DNA of 52,307 nucleotides from Marinibacterium sp. (GTDB taxonomy: Bacteria > Pseudomonadota > Alphaproteobacteria > Rhodobacterales > Rhodobacteraceae). The DNA lies in NCBI GenBank assembly GCA_017643305.1, contig JAEPNQ010000019.1, forward strand, positions 1 through 52,307, in the 5' to 3' direction. This document shows, one piece after another, positions 17,145-25,112 of this stretch; positions within the stretch are counted from its first letter, which is position 1; every line of letters starts with the position of its first letter. The notes under the pieces were generated by a model. It was given only the letters and a program-made list of their open reading frames with translations. It searched no databases and was not told the origin of the DNA. The position numbers and the translations under genes are program-made.

Positions 17145-18008
17145 ATGACCCGGACCGTATATTTAAACGGCGACTACTTGCCTGAAGACGAAGCAAAAGT
17201 TTCGGTCTTTGACCGGTCTTTCCTGATGGCGGACGGTGTGTATGAGGTGACATCGGTTCTGGGCGGCAAGCTGATCGATTTCAACGGCCACCTGGTGCGG
17301 CTGGAACGGTCGCTGAACGAACTAGATATGGAAAAGCCCGAAGCCTTCGATGAGCTTCTGGAAATCCACCGTAAGCTGGTAGAGCTAAACGATATCGAAG
17401 ATGGGTTGATTTACCTGCAGGTTAGTCGTGGCTCTGCCGGTGACCGAGATTTTGCCTTTCCCGATCCTGAACTGGTCAAACCCACACTGGTGCTATTCAC
17501 CCAGAACAAGCCGGGGCTGGCCGACTCGCCCGCTGCGCAGGCGGGGATCAAGATTATCTCCATCGAAGATATCCGTTGGGGCCGGCGGGACATAAAGACC
17601 GTGCAGCTGCTGTATCCCAGCATGGGTAAGATGATGGCCAAGAAGGCTGGATGCGATGATGCATGGATGGTCGAAGACGGGGCTGTGACCGAAGGCACCT
17701 CGAACAACGCCTATATCGTAAAAGGTGGCAAGATCATCACCCGACATCTGTCGACCGATATCCTGCACGGGATCACCCGTGCTGCTGTTCTGCGGTTCGC
17801 ACGAGAGGCGCAGATGGAGGTCGAAGAACGGGCCTTTACCATCGAGGAAGCACAGGACGCGGATGAGGCGTTTATCACCTCGGCATCGTCATTTGTGATG
17901 CCGGTGGTGGAGATTGACGGCAAGCCGCTGGGTGATGGTGCCCCCGGGTCGGTCGCGCTGCGGCTGCGGGAGATTTACCTGGACGAAAGCCGCAAGGTCG
18001 CGATCTGA
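17145..18008 (+). CDS. dat: D-amino-acid transaminase (class IV PLP aminotransferase)
   Basis: 287 residues, the usual D-alanine aminotransferase length. PLP lysine Lys151 is in RRDIKTVQLL, and the cofactor-binding VTEGTSNN is at about 181-188. The N-terminus carries VFDRSFLMADGVYE, typical of Dat. It swaps amino groups between D-alanine, D-glutamate and 2-oxo acids. It is 132 bp after dgcA on the same strand, so D-amino groups gathered by Dat as D-Glu could be passed to DgcN/DgcA. Branched-chain aminotransferase is a weaker alternative. Confidence 0.9.
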   Translation: MTRTVYLNGDYLPEDEAKVSVFDRSFLMADGVYEVTSVLGGKLIDFNGHLVRLERSLNELDMEKPEAFDELLEIHRKLVELNDIEDGLIYLQVSRGSAGDRDFAFPDPELVKPTLVLFTQNKPGLADSPAAQAGIKIISIEDIRWGRRDIKTVQLLYPSMGKMMAKKAGCDDAWMVEDGAVTEGTSNNAYIVKGGKIITRHLSTDILHGITRAAVLRFAREAQMEVEERAFTIEEAQDADEAFITSASSFVMPVVEIDGKPLGDGAPGSVALRLREIYLDESRKVAI

Positions 18009-18047
18009 GGGATATTTACGGTTGGGGGCATGGTGAGATCGGATCGC

Positions 18048-18101
18048 GCCAACGCCCCTATTGCGGATCTGGAGCTTAAGATCCGCAATAGGGGCGTTGG
18101 C
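18048..18101. repeat. 23-bp perfect inverted repeat (long hairpin)
   Basis: Arms 18048-18070 and 18079-18101 are exactly complementary over 23 bp, with an 8-nt loop GGAGCTTA. It lies 40 bp after the transaminase stop. There is no T-run on either side, and the stem is far longer than normal Rho-independent terminators. It may stop or stabilise the dgc operon transcript, or be a mobile palindromic repeat. Confidence 0.8.
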
Positions 18102-18240
18102 CCGGAGAACTGCATGATCCGGTGGATGAGAACTTGTTGTCGGTTAGGGCGCGTTAGCAACTGGGTGTATCGATTGGTTTAACTGTGCCCGGAGGCCTCA
18201 AACTGTCCAGGTGAGTGGCTTTGGCGGATTTAAGTCAGCT

Positions 18241-18555
18241 CTAGCCCTTGTCGGTCACATTTTCCTTGAAAGCGGCTTCGAACGCCGCCTGTCTTTCCGG
18301 GCTGGCGTCAGTCTGGTAGTTCGCTTTCCATTCCGCCATGGTCATGCCGTAGAACATTTCCCGCGCTTTGTCCTTGCCGATCTCAATACCCTTTTCAGCA
18401 GCCGCTTCCTGATACCAGCGGCTCAGACAATTGCGGCAGAAGCCTGCGAGGTTCATCATGTCGATGTTCTGCACGTCCGTCCGGTCCTCCATCAAGTGCT
18501 GGCGGAGGCGGCGAAAAGCGGCAGCTTCAAGTTCGATCTGGGTCTGGTCGTCCAT
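18241..18555 (-). CDS. DUF1244 domain protein
   Basis: 104 residues, almost entirely a DUF1244 domain. Conserved features are EAAAFRRLRQHL, the cysteine pair in NLAGFCRNCLSRWY and the REMFYGMTMAEWK motif. The CxxC could bind a metal. It is a soluble, small alphaproteobacterial and gammaproteobacterial protein of unknown function. The next minus-strand gene upstream (18613-18855) is 57 bp away and may be cotranscribed. Confidence 0.9.
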   Translation of the reverse strand: MDDQTQIELEAAAFRRLRQHLMEDRTDVQNIDMMNLAGFCRNCLSRWYQEAAAEKGIEIGKDKAREMFYGMTMAEWKANYQTDASPERQAAFEAAFKENVTDKG

Positions 18556-18612
18556 GCGGGGTGCTCCTCAATTTCCCAAGATCATAGCGTGCAGTTGCGC
18601 GGCGTACAGACG

Positions 18613-18855
18613 TCAGAACGCGATTTGCAGAGCCAGCCAGGGGGCAAAGCAGAAGACAAGCGTCAGCAGCTTGTAGGTGCCGAGCCAGCCAAAATAGATA
18701 CGGCGCGTTTCCCCCGGTTGCAGGCTGGATATACGCTCGTGAATTGGGGCCATCGAGTTTTGCATAAGGAACATCGCCAGCCCAGCCAATACCAGGATGG
18801 CAAAGTTGATGATCGTGAGCCAGCCGAAGAAGGTGGAGAGCAGTTCAGGGGTCAT
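18613..18855 (-). CDS. Small two-helix membrane protein, DUF6868-like
   Basis: 80 residues from the ATG at 18855, with AAAGG about 9 bases upstream. Two hydrophobic segments (about 7-31 and 56-78) flank a polar loop with SSLQPGETRRIYFGWLGTYK. The pattern FFGWLTIINFAIL and the C-terminal YKLLTLVF segment resemble DUF6868 proteins. Function is unknown. It lies between DUF1244 and the N-formylglutamate amidohydrolase, all on the minus strand. Confidence 0.7.
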   Translation of the reverse strand: MTPELLSTFFGWLTIINFAILVLAGLAMFLMQNSMAPIHERISSLQPGETRRIYFGWLGTYKLLTLVFCFAPWLALQIAF

Positions 18856-18939
18856 GTCCGGCGCCTTTCGCGGTGTGTCCAACATTACCTTATCACATGG
18901 GCGCGGCTGCGGATGTGATCAAGCAGGTCTGGCTTAGTG

Positions 18940-19677
18940 TCACAACCCCGATGCGGTGAACGCATCTTCGAGAACTGGGACCAGCCGGGCTGCCCAGTCG
19001 CGTTGTTGGCGGGGCCCCTGTATCAGATCGTTGCGCAGTTCGATCAGCGCGTTGGGCAGGCCGTTGGCTGTGGCATGTTTGTCGATGGCGTCACCGGGCA
19101 GATAGCCGGTGTATGGTTCGTTTTCCCCGGTCACCAGCCCGGGTTCTTCATGCAGCCGCTGGATCAGCGGGCGCGCAAACCTTTCATCAGCGGGAAACAA
19201 GACGCCCACATGCCAAGGGCGTGGCGGTCTGCCCTGGAACTGGGGCGTAAAGCTATGGATTGCCACGATCACCGTGCCATCCCGTGCTGCCAGTTTACCC
19301 AGCGCGTTGTGGTAGGGCCGGTAATAGGCGTCGAGCCGCCTCTGGACTTCTGTCCGGCCTACCTTGCGGTTGGCGGGGATCAGGGACCCGTCATAAAGCC
19401 GCATGACCAGCGTGGGGTCGTCCTCTCCCCGGTTGGGGTCGATCACAAGGCGTGAGAAATTGGCAGCGATCACAGGTGCGTTCAAGAGTTCACCCAGTTC
19501 ATGCGCCACGCCATATGCGCCTGGGTCATAGGCGATGTGGCGGTTCATGTCTTCGGGTGAAAGGCCCAGATCGCCGCTGTTCACATCCGGTGGTACAACG
19601 TTTGTGGCGTGGTCGCAGGTGATCAGCCAGCGGCTGGGCCGGTCCGGGCCGTGGAGAAAGAAAGGTTGGTATGTCAT
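18940..19677 (-). CDS. N-formylglutamate amidohydrolase family protein
   Basis: 245 residues from the ATG at 19677; the frame extends upstream but there it lacks homology. The family signature ITCDHATNVVP, DPGAYGVAHEL and HSFTPQFQGRP are clear, as is IELRNDLI near the end. The family hydrolyses N-formyl-L-glutamate (HutG type) or related amides, usually with zinc. No hut genes are nearby, so the exact role is open; these proteins are common as stand-alone genes in roseobacters. Confidence 0.9.
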   Translation of the reverse strand: MTYQPFFLHGPDRPSRWLITCDHATNVVPPDVNSGDLGLSPEDMNRHIAYDPGAYGVAHELGELLNAPVIAANFSRLVIDPNRGEDDPTLVMRLYDGSLIPANRKVGRTEVQRRLDAYYRPYHNALGKLAARDGTVIVAIHSFTPQFQGRPPRPWHVGVLFPADERFARPLIQRLHEEPGLVTGENEPYTGYLPGDAIDKHATANGLPNALIELRNDLIQGPRQQRDWAARLVPVLEDAFTASGL

Positions 19678-19798
19678 CGGTCTGTCATTTCGTGAGGCCA
19701 GCATTATGTGCGTTGATCCGGAAAGGAAACCGAGCGTATAAGCGAAATCCAGTGTTTGCGGTAACAATTCGCTGTGCCGCATTGAGAAAGAGCAGGGC

Positions 19799-21244
19799 AT
19801 GAGACGACAGCGCAACGTAAAGATCGTGGCCACGCTGGGGCCGGCCTCCAGCACGTATGAGATGATCCGGGCGCTGCACGAAGCCGGTGCAGATGTGTTC
19901 CGGTTGAATATGAGCCATGGCAGCCACGAAGAGGTACGTGAACGTCACCGAATTATCCGGCAGGTGGAGCGGGAGTTGGAAAGCCCGATTGCCATTCTGG
20001 CGGACCTACAGGGGCCAAAGCTGCGGGTTGGGACCTTTATAAAAGGGGCGGAGGAGCTGGAGGAAGGCGCCGCGTTCACCCTGGATCTGGACGAGGTGCC
20101 TGGTGATGCGACCCGCGTATTTCTGCCGCATCCGGAGATCTTTGCCGCGCTGACGCCGGGGTCTTCCCTGCTGGTAAATGACGGCAAGATACGTCTGCGC
20201 GTCGAGACCTGTGATGAACGACATGCGGCCTGTGTGGTTGTGGCTGGGGGTACGATTTCAGACCGGAAGGGGGTAAACGTACCGGACGTGGTCTTGCCGC
20301 TGGCCGCGCTGAGCCCCAAGGACCGTGATGACCTGGAATTTGTGTGCCAATTGGGCGTTGATTGGCTGGCACTGAGCTTTGTGCAGCGGGCAGGAGACGT
20401 GGAAGAAGCGCGCGCGTTGGCTGACGGACGCGCGGCGATCCTGTCGAAGATCGAAAAACCTGCTGCAGTGGAACAGTTTGAAGACATCATGGCCGCGTCA
20501 GATGGGATCATGGTGGCGCGCGGCGATCTGGGGGTAGAACTACCAGTGAGCGCGGTGCCGCCGATCCAGAAGCGGTTGGTGCGCTACTGCAGGGCTGCGG
20601 CCAAGCCGGTAATCGTGGCGACCCAGATGCTGGAGAGCATGATCGAAAGCCCAATGCCCACGCGCGCAGAAGTGTCGGACGTGGCCACGGCGATTTACGA
20701 AGGCACTGATGCTATCATGCTCAGCGCGGAATCGGCGGCTGGGCAATATCCGATCGAGGCGGTGCAAACGATGGACCGGGTGGCAACCGAGGTGGAAAAC
20801 GATCCGACCTACAGCCAGATTATTGCCGCATCGCGCAGCGCGCAGGGCACCACTGTGGCCGATGGGATCGTCGCTGCCGCGCGGGAGATTGCGGAGAAAA
20901 CCAACATCCGGGTGATCTGCTGTTTCACTGAAAGCGGGACGACAGCTCTGCTGACGGCACGGGAACGCCCCGGTGTTCCGATCATCGCCATGACCTCCAA
21001 ACGTGGTACGGCGCGGCGGCTGTGCTTGAGCTGGGGTTGCAATTGCGTCATGACCGAGGAATTGGAGCGGTTCAAAATGGCCGTGGTCAACGCGGCAAGG
21101 GCCGCACGCGCGGGCGGCTTTGCGACCAAAGAAGACCAGATCGTCGTGACCGCTGGTGTACCGTTCAACCAGCCGGGTACTACCAACATTCTGCGGGTTG
21201 CCCCCTCTGACGAGCGTTTGATTTACAGCACCGATCCGGAGTAG
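19799..21244 (+). CDS. pyk: Pyruvate kinase
   Basis: 481 residues, type matching bacterial pyruvate kinase I/II. It converts phosphoenolpyruvate and ADP to pyruvate and ATP. Motifs: KIVATLGPAS near the N-terminus, FRLNMSHG, LADLQGPKLR, ILSKIEKPAA with the catalytic lysine, and VARGDLGVELP. The C-terminal allosteric domain contains ISCCFTESG-like and MTSKRGTARRL segments. The ATG follows AGAGCAGG. A conserved small membrane protein gene starts 32 bp after the stop and is probably cotranscribed. Confidence 0.96.
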   Translation: MRRQRNVKIVATLGPASSTYEMIRALHEAGADVFRLNMSHGSHEEVRERHRIIRQVERELESPIAILADLQGPKLRVGTFIKGAEELEEGAAFTLDLDEVPGDATRVFLPHPEIFAALTPGSSLLVNDGKIRLRVETCDERHAACVVVAGGTISDRKGVNVPDVVLPLAALSPKDRDDLEFVCQLGVDWLALSFVQRAGDVEEARALADGRAAILSKIEKPAAVEQFEDIMAASDGIMVARGDLGVELPVSAVPPIQKRLVRYCRAAAKPVIVATQMLESMIESPMPTRAEVSDVATAIYEGTDAIMLSAESAAGQYPIEAVQTMDRVATEVENDPTYSQIIAASRSAQGTTVADGIVAAAREIAEKTNIRVICCFTESGTTALLTARERPGVPIIAMTSKRGTARRLCLSWGCNCVMTEELERFKMAVVNAARAARAGGFATKEDQIVVTAGVPFNQPGTTNILRVAPSDERLIYSTDPE

Positions 21245-21276
21245 CCTGAGCCGGTAATTGGTAAGGGGTACAAACT

Positions 21277-21501
21277 ATGGACACAGATCTGGCACTGGTC
21301 CTTGGGTTGATCTTTGCGGCCTTTTCCATCCCTTCAATCATTTCCGCGCTCGGCGACGGTCGGTCACCGCGCGCATCAATGGTGACGATCCTAATTGCCG
21401 GCGGACTGATCCTCTATGCACTGGCGACCAAGCCTGGCGGTTACAGCTTGGCCGAAGTGCCCGAGGCTTTTGTGCACGTGGTGGCGCGTTTTCTGCTGTA
21501 G
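21277..21501 (+). CDS. Small conserved membrane protein downstream of pyk
   Basis: 74 residues with two hydrophobic segments (about 5-24 and 35-51) separated by a charged turn SALGDGRSPRAS. The C-terminal tail is predicted to sit outside the membrane (GGYSLAEVPEAFVHVVARFLL region). AAGGGG precedes the ATG at 6-10 bases. I recognise the pattern as a small protein common after pyk in Rhodobacterales, but no function is known. Confidence 0.75.
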   Translation: MDTDLALVLGLIFAAFSIPSIISALGDGRSPRASMVTILIAGGLILYALATKPGGYSLAEVPEAFVHVVARFLL

Positions 21502-21513
21502 AAATTGGCCAAC

Positions 21514-21747
21514 TCAGCGATCACCGAGACGCGAAGAACGCGCTGCGATTTTGTCTAAATCGATGATGATGCCAGTTTTGGCAAGCACGGCATAGCCGAG
21601 TATCTGGGATTTTGTGCGGGAAAGGTTTGGCTCCCGAAGGTAAATGACCTGTTCCTGATCCTTGAATCACATCACCACAAATGCGTGGCCGCTATCCAGG
21701 TGGACTTCGATCATCACCGGCAGAACCTTTTCGAGTTCTGTGATACA
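21514..21747 (-). pseudogene. Possible small-gene remnant with internal TGA
   Basis: On the minus strand the frame from 21747 to the stop at 21514-21516 reads as coding-like protein (TELEKVLPVMIEVHLDSG, then DQEQVIYLREPNLSRTKSQ and LGYAVLAKTGIIIDLDKIA). It is interrupted by TGA at 21667-21669. I do not recognise the family. The sharply protein-like composition on both sides of the stop suggests a decayed gene. A chance open frame remains possible. Confidence 0.4.
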
Positions 21748-21878
21748 TCATTAGCCCCTTTTGAAAGCCTGTATCGGTCCCGGAAGAAGTGCCAGCAGCA
21801 GCAAGCGGAGGATCAGAGGTATCAGCGCGCCCGGTAAATTGCACATGGCCGCTTCAGCTTGAAGTCTGTAAATATGGC

Positions 21879-21907
21879 TTGTCAACTTTGGACGAATATC
21901 CTAATGC
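21879..21907 (+). promoter_or_regulatory. Candidate promoter upstream of rpmI
   Basis: TTGTCA at 21879-21884 and TAATGC at 21902-21907 are spaced 17 bp, about 75 bp before the rpmI start. The -35 is a good match to consensus; the -10 is weak. No infC lies upstream, so rpmI-rplT needs its own promoter in this gap. Confidence 0.35.
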
Positions 21908-21981
21908 GCACTTCTTATCCGCGCGACCGGCCGATGTGGCATGCCGAGTCGCGTTTTGACCGAACTCAAGAGGAGACGGAA

Positions 21982-22182
21982 ATGCCCAAGATGAAGACCA
22001 AGTCGAGCGCGAAGAAGCGCTTCAAGGTGACGGCAACAGGCAAGGTCCTGTCCGCACAGGCCGGCAAGCGCCATGGCATGATCAAGCGCACCAACAAATT
22101 CATCCGCAGCGCGCGCGGCACCACAACGCTCAGCGCACCGGACGCCAAAATCGTCAAGGGCTATATGCCCTACGACCGCTGA
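21982..22182 (+). CDS. rpmI: 50S ribosomal protein L35
   Basis: 66 residues from the ATG at 21982, which is preceded by GAGGAGACGG. Basic L35 sequence with [23 protein letters not shown] and the C-terminal KGYMPYDR. It is a component of the large ribosomal subunit. The frame is open further upstream, but that part has no homology. rplT follows after 16 bp, forming the usual rpmI-rplT operon, here without infC. Confidence 0.97.
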   Translation: MPKMKTKSSAKKRFKVTATGKVLSAQAGKRHGMIKRTNKFIRSARGTTTLSAPDAKIVKGYMPYDR

Positions 22183-22198
22183 TCAGGAGGCCTGAGAC

Positions 22199-22564
22199 AT
22201 GTCCCGTACTAAAGGCGGAACCGTCGCGCATTCGCGTCACAAGAAGATCATCAAGCAAGCCAAAGGTTACTACGGTCGCCGCAAGTCCAACTTTAAGGTT
22301 GCGACGCAGGCTGTAGACAAGGCTAACCAGTACGCAACGCGTGACCGGAAAAACCGCAAGCGGAATTTCCGCGCGCTGTGGATCCAGCGGATCAACGCAG
22401 CTGTGCGTGCACATGACGAAGCGCTGACCTATTCCCGCTTCATGAACGGTCTGAACCTTGCTGGTATCGAAGTGGACCGCAAGGTTCTGGCCGATCTCGC
22501 CGTGAACGAGCCCGAAGCGTTTGGCGCAATCGTAGAGCAAGCCAAGGGCGCTCTGGCCGCTTAA
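22199..22564 (+). CDS. rplT: 50S ribosomal protein L20
   Basis: 121 residues, full family length. Basic N-terminal extension with [19 protein letters not shown] and the globular part with [13 protein letters not shown] and YSRFMNGL. L20 binds 23S rRNA early in 50S assembly. A strong AGGAGG lies upstream of the ATG. The stop is followed by a G+C-rich hairpin at 22587-22614. Confidence 0.97.
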   Translation: MSRTKGGTVAHSRHKKIIKQAKGYYGRRKSNFKVATQAVDKANQYATRDRKNRKRNFRALWIQRINAAVRAHDEALTYSRFMNGLNLAGIEVDRKVLADLAVNEPEAFGAIVEQAKGALAA

Positions 22565-22586
22565 CTTGCTGTCACATGGAATTCAG

Positions 22587-22614
22587 GGGCCGTTCCGGGA
22601 CGCCGGGACGGCCC
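22587..22614 (+). terminator. Terminator hairpin after rplT
   Basis: A 12-bp stem (22587-22598 with 22603-22614, one G-T pair) and a 4-nt loop, GACG, sit 23 bp after the rplT stop. Only a weak T-rich stretch follows, so termination may be partly Rho-dependent. Confidence 0.65.
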
Positions 22615-22818
22615 TAACTCGTTTCTGTGACTACCACCAAGTCCCTGCTTCGACCCAGGCCGGAAAACCGCCAGGGAAGGAGCGCGCGTTTTCGAACTAC
22701 CACACTCCGGTCTGGGCGGCGGCATAAGCCGAATAGGCGCAATGCAGACCGTGAAAGCTGAAGACCGAAACGTCGTAGGGCGCAGCACTTTGTGCGTGGT
22801 TCCGCTTGCGGCCTGCGC

Positions 22819-23834
22819 CTAGCTGCCGGTTTTTTCGCTTGATCTGCCAAGGAATAGGAAGGCGGCCGCAGCGATCATGGGCCAGGTTGCCCAGAACGTG
22901 CCAGACCATGTGATAAGGTTGATGAACACCAGTGCTGCGAGCCCGATCAAGACGCGCAGTCTGTTGGCGTCCAGTCTTCCTTTGGCGAAGCGCGGGGCCA
23001 TGTAGAAGCCATAGGCCACAGCGGCGGGCAGGATGGCCCAATGCGCCCATATCCCCCCGCCGGAGGCTAGGTTGCTGGCAACGGCGATACCCGCGATGAC
23101 CAGCAAATTTCGCACTATGGGGTTCAGCCTGCCATCTGTGTTTGCTGGTGTGATATCCGGGCTCATAGCTGGTGGGGACTGGCGCTGTGGGGCCGCAGTG
23201 GGCTCCGGTGCCGGTGCCGGGGGCGGGGTGTCCGGCGTGGAGGTCTGTTGTTTTGGCGGCGCAGCCGTGTGTGGCGGGGATAGGAAAACAGCGGTGTCAA
23301 GCTTGACCGGTGCCTCGGTTGCTGCGCCGCCAACAGAGACGCTGTAGACGTCCACTTCTTCGGGCATGTTGCGAGCCTGACGTTCGCCCAAATGCTGGAA
23401 CCCGACGGTCAGCTTGCCGTGCACCTGATCATAGACCTGGCGGAAATCAGGATGCCACCGGGCTTGGCCATCGTCTGCAGGCGGGCTGCAAGGTTGACAC
23501 CGTCACCCAGCAGGTCAGCGCCATCGACGATCACATCCCCCAGATGAATACCAATGCGGAACCGCAAGGCTGCGTCTGAGCGGCCCTGCAGTTCGGATTG
23601 TACCTCCACCGCGCATTGCACAGCCTCCACGACCGACGAAAATTCGGAAATCAGCCCATCCCCTGCGGTGTTGGCGATGCGCCCGGCATGACGTTCGATC
23701 AACCGCGAAAATACAGAACGGGAGGCGCGCAGGTCTGCAATGGTGCCTGGTTCATCGGTGGCCATAGCACGGCTGTAACCTTCGGCATCTGCCGCCAGAA
23801 TGGTGGTGAGTTTTCTTTGGATTTCCGGTGCCAT
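22819..23834 (-). pseudogene. Class III adenylate/guanylate cyclase with C-terminal 2TM region, frameshifted
   Basis: The first frame (23834 down to 23409) encodes a class III cyclase N-terminus: KLTTILAADAEGYSRAM, TAGDGLISEF, then RIGIHLGDVIVDGADLLGDGVNLAARL and GGILISAR. At about 23425-23432 the expected continuation, VYDQVHGKLTVGFQHLGE, is in the other frame, which runs to 22819. That frame then encodes a Pro-rich linker (about 60 residues) and two or more membrane segments of the 2TM type. The shift equals one missing base modulo three. As read, the catalytic domain ends early and the membrane domain is lost. It is either a pseudogene or a sequence error. Confidence 0.8.
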
Positions 23835-23930
23835 GCGCTGTCGGTCTCAAATTATGTGTAACGCTGAAATGCTATATTGCGCTACGTTCTTAGTTGGGGG
23901 CAGGCAACACGCATTCAACCCCAGTCGGTT

Positions 23931-25109
23931 CTAGCGTTTAATCGGGTGCTGCAAACAAGCAAAGGCTGCACCCCAAAACAGCACCCCGGCAGCGGCGCGC
24001 AGGGCGTTGCCGATGTCACCGGTCACATCGCCGATCCAGCCCGCAGCGATCGGCCCAACGGTCTGGGTGGTGGCGAAAATCACGGTGAACAGCCCGATAG
24101 AGGCCGCCCAGCTTTCCGGCGGCAGGTTGTGACGGGTGAAATTGGTGATCGCGCTGGGTGACATGAACACGCAAAAGCCAAATATGATGGCCGACACCGT
24201 CAGCCCGGTATCAGTCGGCCACATCACCGGGGTCAGTGTCCCCACGGCAATGCCAGTCAGGACCATGGCCAGCGGCAAGCCATTGCGGAACCGGGAAAAC
24301 ACACCGCCCCACAGAAAGGGAGATATGGTTAGGCAGAGGCCCAGCAGAACCCAGGCCAGCGCGCTGAGCATGGGGCCGGTTGCCTGCGTTTTCATCCATG
24401 ATCCGAGGAAGGTGAAATAGACGATATAGCCCATGCCAAAGCTGCCATAGCCCACCAGTTCCGGCCACATACGGCGCAGTGGCAGGGTGGTGTGCGTGCG
24501 TGGGCCGGTCGTGGCGCGGGGGCGCAGCGTCCACCCAGCCCAGACGCCTAGCGGTAGGAAGAGTAGGCTGCAGACGCCGATCAGAGTCCATGCGTGGGGC
24601 CAGGCTGTTATCCCGCCGTTGATCAATAGCGGGGGGATCATCGCGCCTGCCAGTGAAATGCCCAGCCCGCCACCCAGCCCAAACAGCAGGGCGATGGCCA
24701 GAGCGTTGCGCTTGGGGTCGCCTGCGAAAAGCTGCGCGGCCAGCGCGCCGGACGTGGCAAACGACATCGCCCCGAACAGCCCCGCGGCAACGCGCCAGAT
24801 GGTTTGCCACCACAGAGCTTCGTTCAGGCCGGTCAGCAGCAGCGATACCGCCGTGGTCACCATGCCAATGGCATAGAGCATGCTGGCATTGATCCGGGTG
24901 ATTAAAATCAGTGTCACCACCGCCCCGGTCAGGTACCCTAGCGCGTTGGCGGTGTTCAGCCATCCGGCCTGCGCATAGGTCCAGCCCAGATCTTCGCGCA
25001 TGGCAGGCAGGATCAGGCCATAGGCAAACCGCGCGAACCCGTTGGTCACGCACATGCCCAGGCACAGACCGAACAAGGCAAGCCAGGGCCGGGTGACGGT
25101 ATCGTTCAT
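23931..25109 (-). CDS. YbfB/YjiJ family MFS transporter
   Basis: 392-residue inner-membrane transporter with about 12 hydrophobic segments. The family start GFARFAYGLILPAMREDLGW, followed by QAGWLNTANALGYLTG, marks the YbfB/YjiJ group (DUF1228) of the major facilitator superfamily. Its ATG lies 3 bp after the stop of the upstream serine hydrolase, so the pair is translationally coupled. The substrate is unknown; the pairing suggests import of a hydrolase substrate or export of its product. Confidence 0.9.
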   Translation of the reverse strand: MNDTVTRPWLALFGLCLGMCVTNGFARFAYGLILPAMREDLGWTYAQAGWLNTANALGYLTGAVVTLILITRINASMLYAIGMVTTAVSLLLTGLNEALWWQTIWRVAAGLFGAMSFATSGALAAQLFAGDPKRNALAIALLFGLGGGLGISLAGAMIPPLLINGGITAWPHAWTLIGVCSLLFLPLGVWAGWTLRPRATTGPRTHTTLPLRRMWPELVGYGSFGMGYIVYFTFLGSWMKTQATGPMLSALAWVLLGLCLTISPFLWGGVFSRFRNGLPLAMVLTGIAVGTLTPVMWPTDTGLTVSAIIFGFCVFMSPSAITNFTRHNLPPESWAASIGLFTVIFATTQTVGPIAAGWIGDVTGDIGNALRAAAGVLFWGAAFACLQHPIKR

Positions 25110-25112
25110 GTT

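Noticed and set aside
18048-18101. Ordinary Rho-independent terminator
   Set aside because: The stem is 23 bp and no T-run follows on either strand, so it was listed as an inverted repeat instead.
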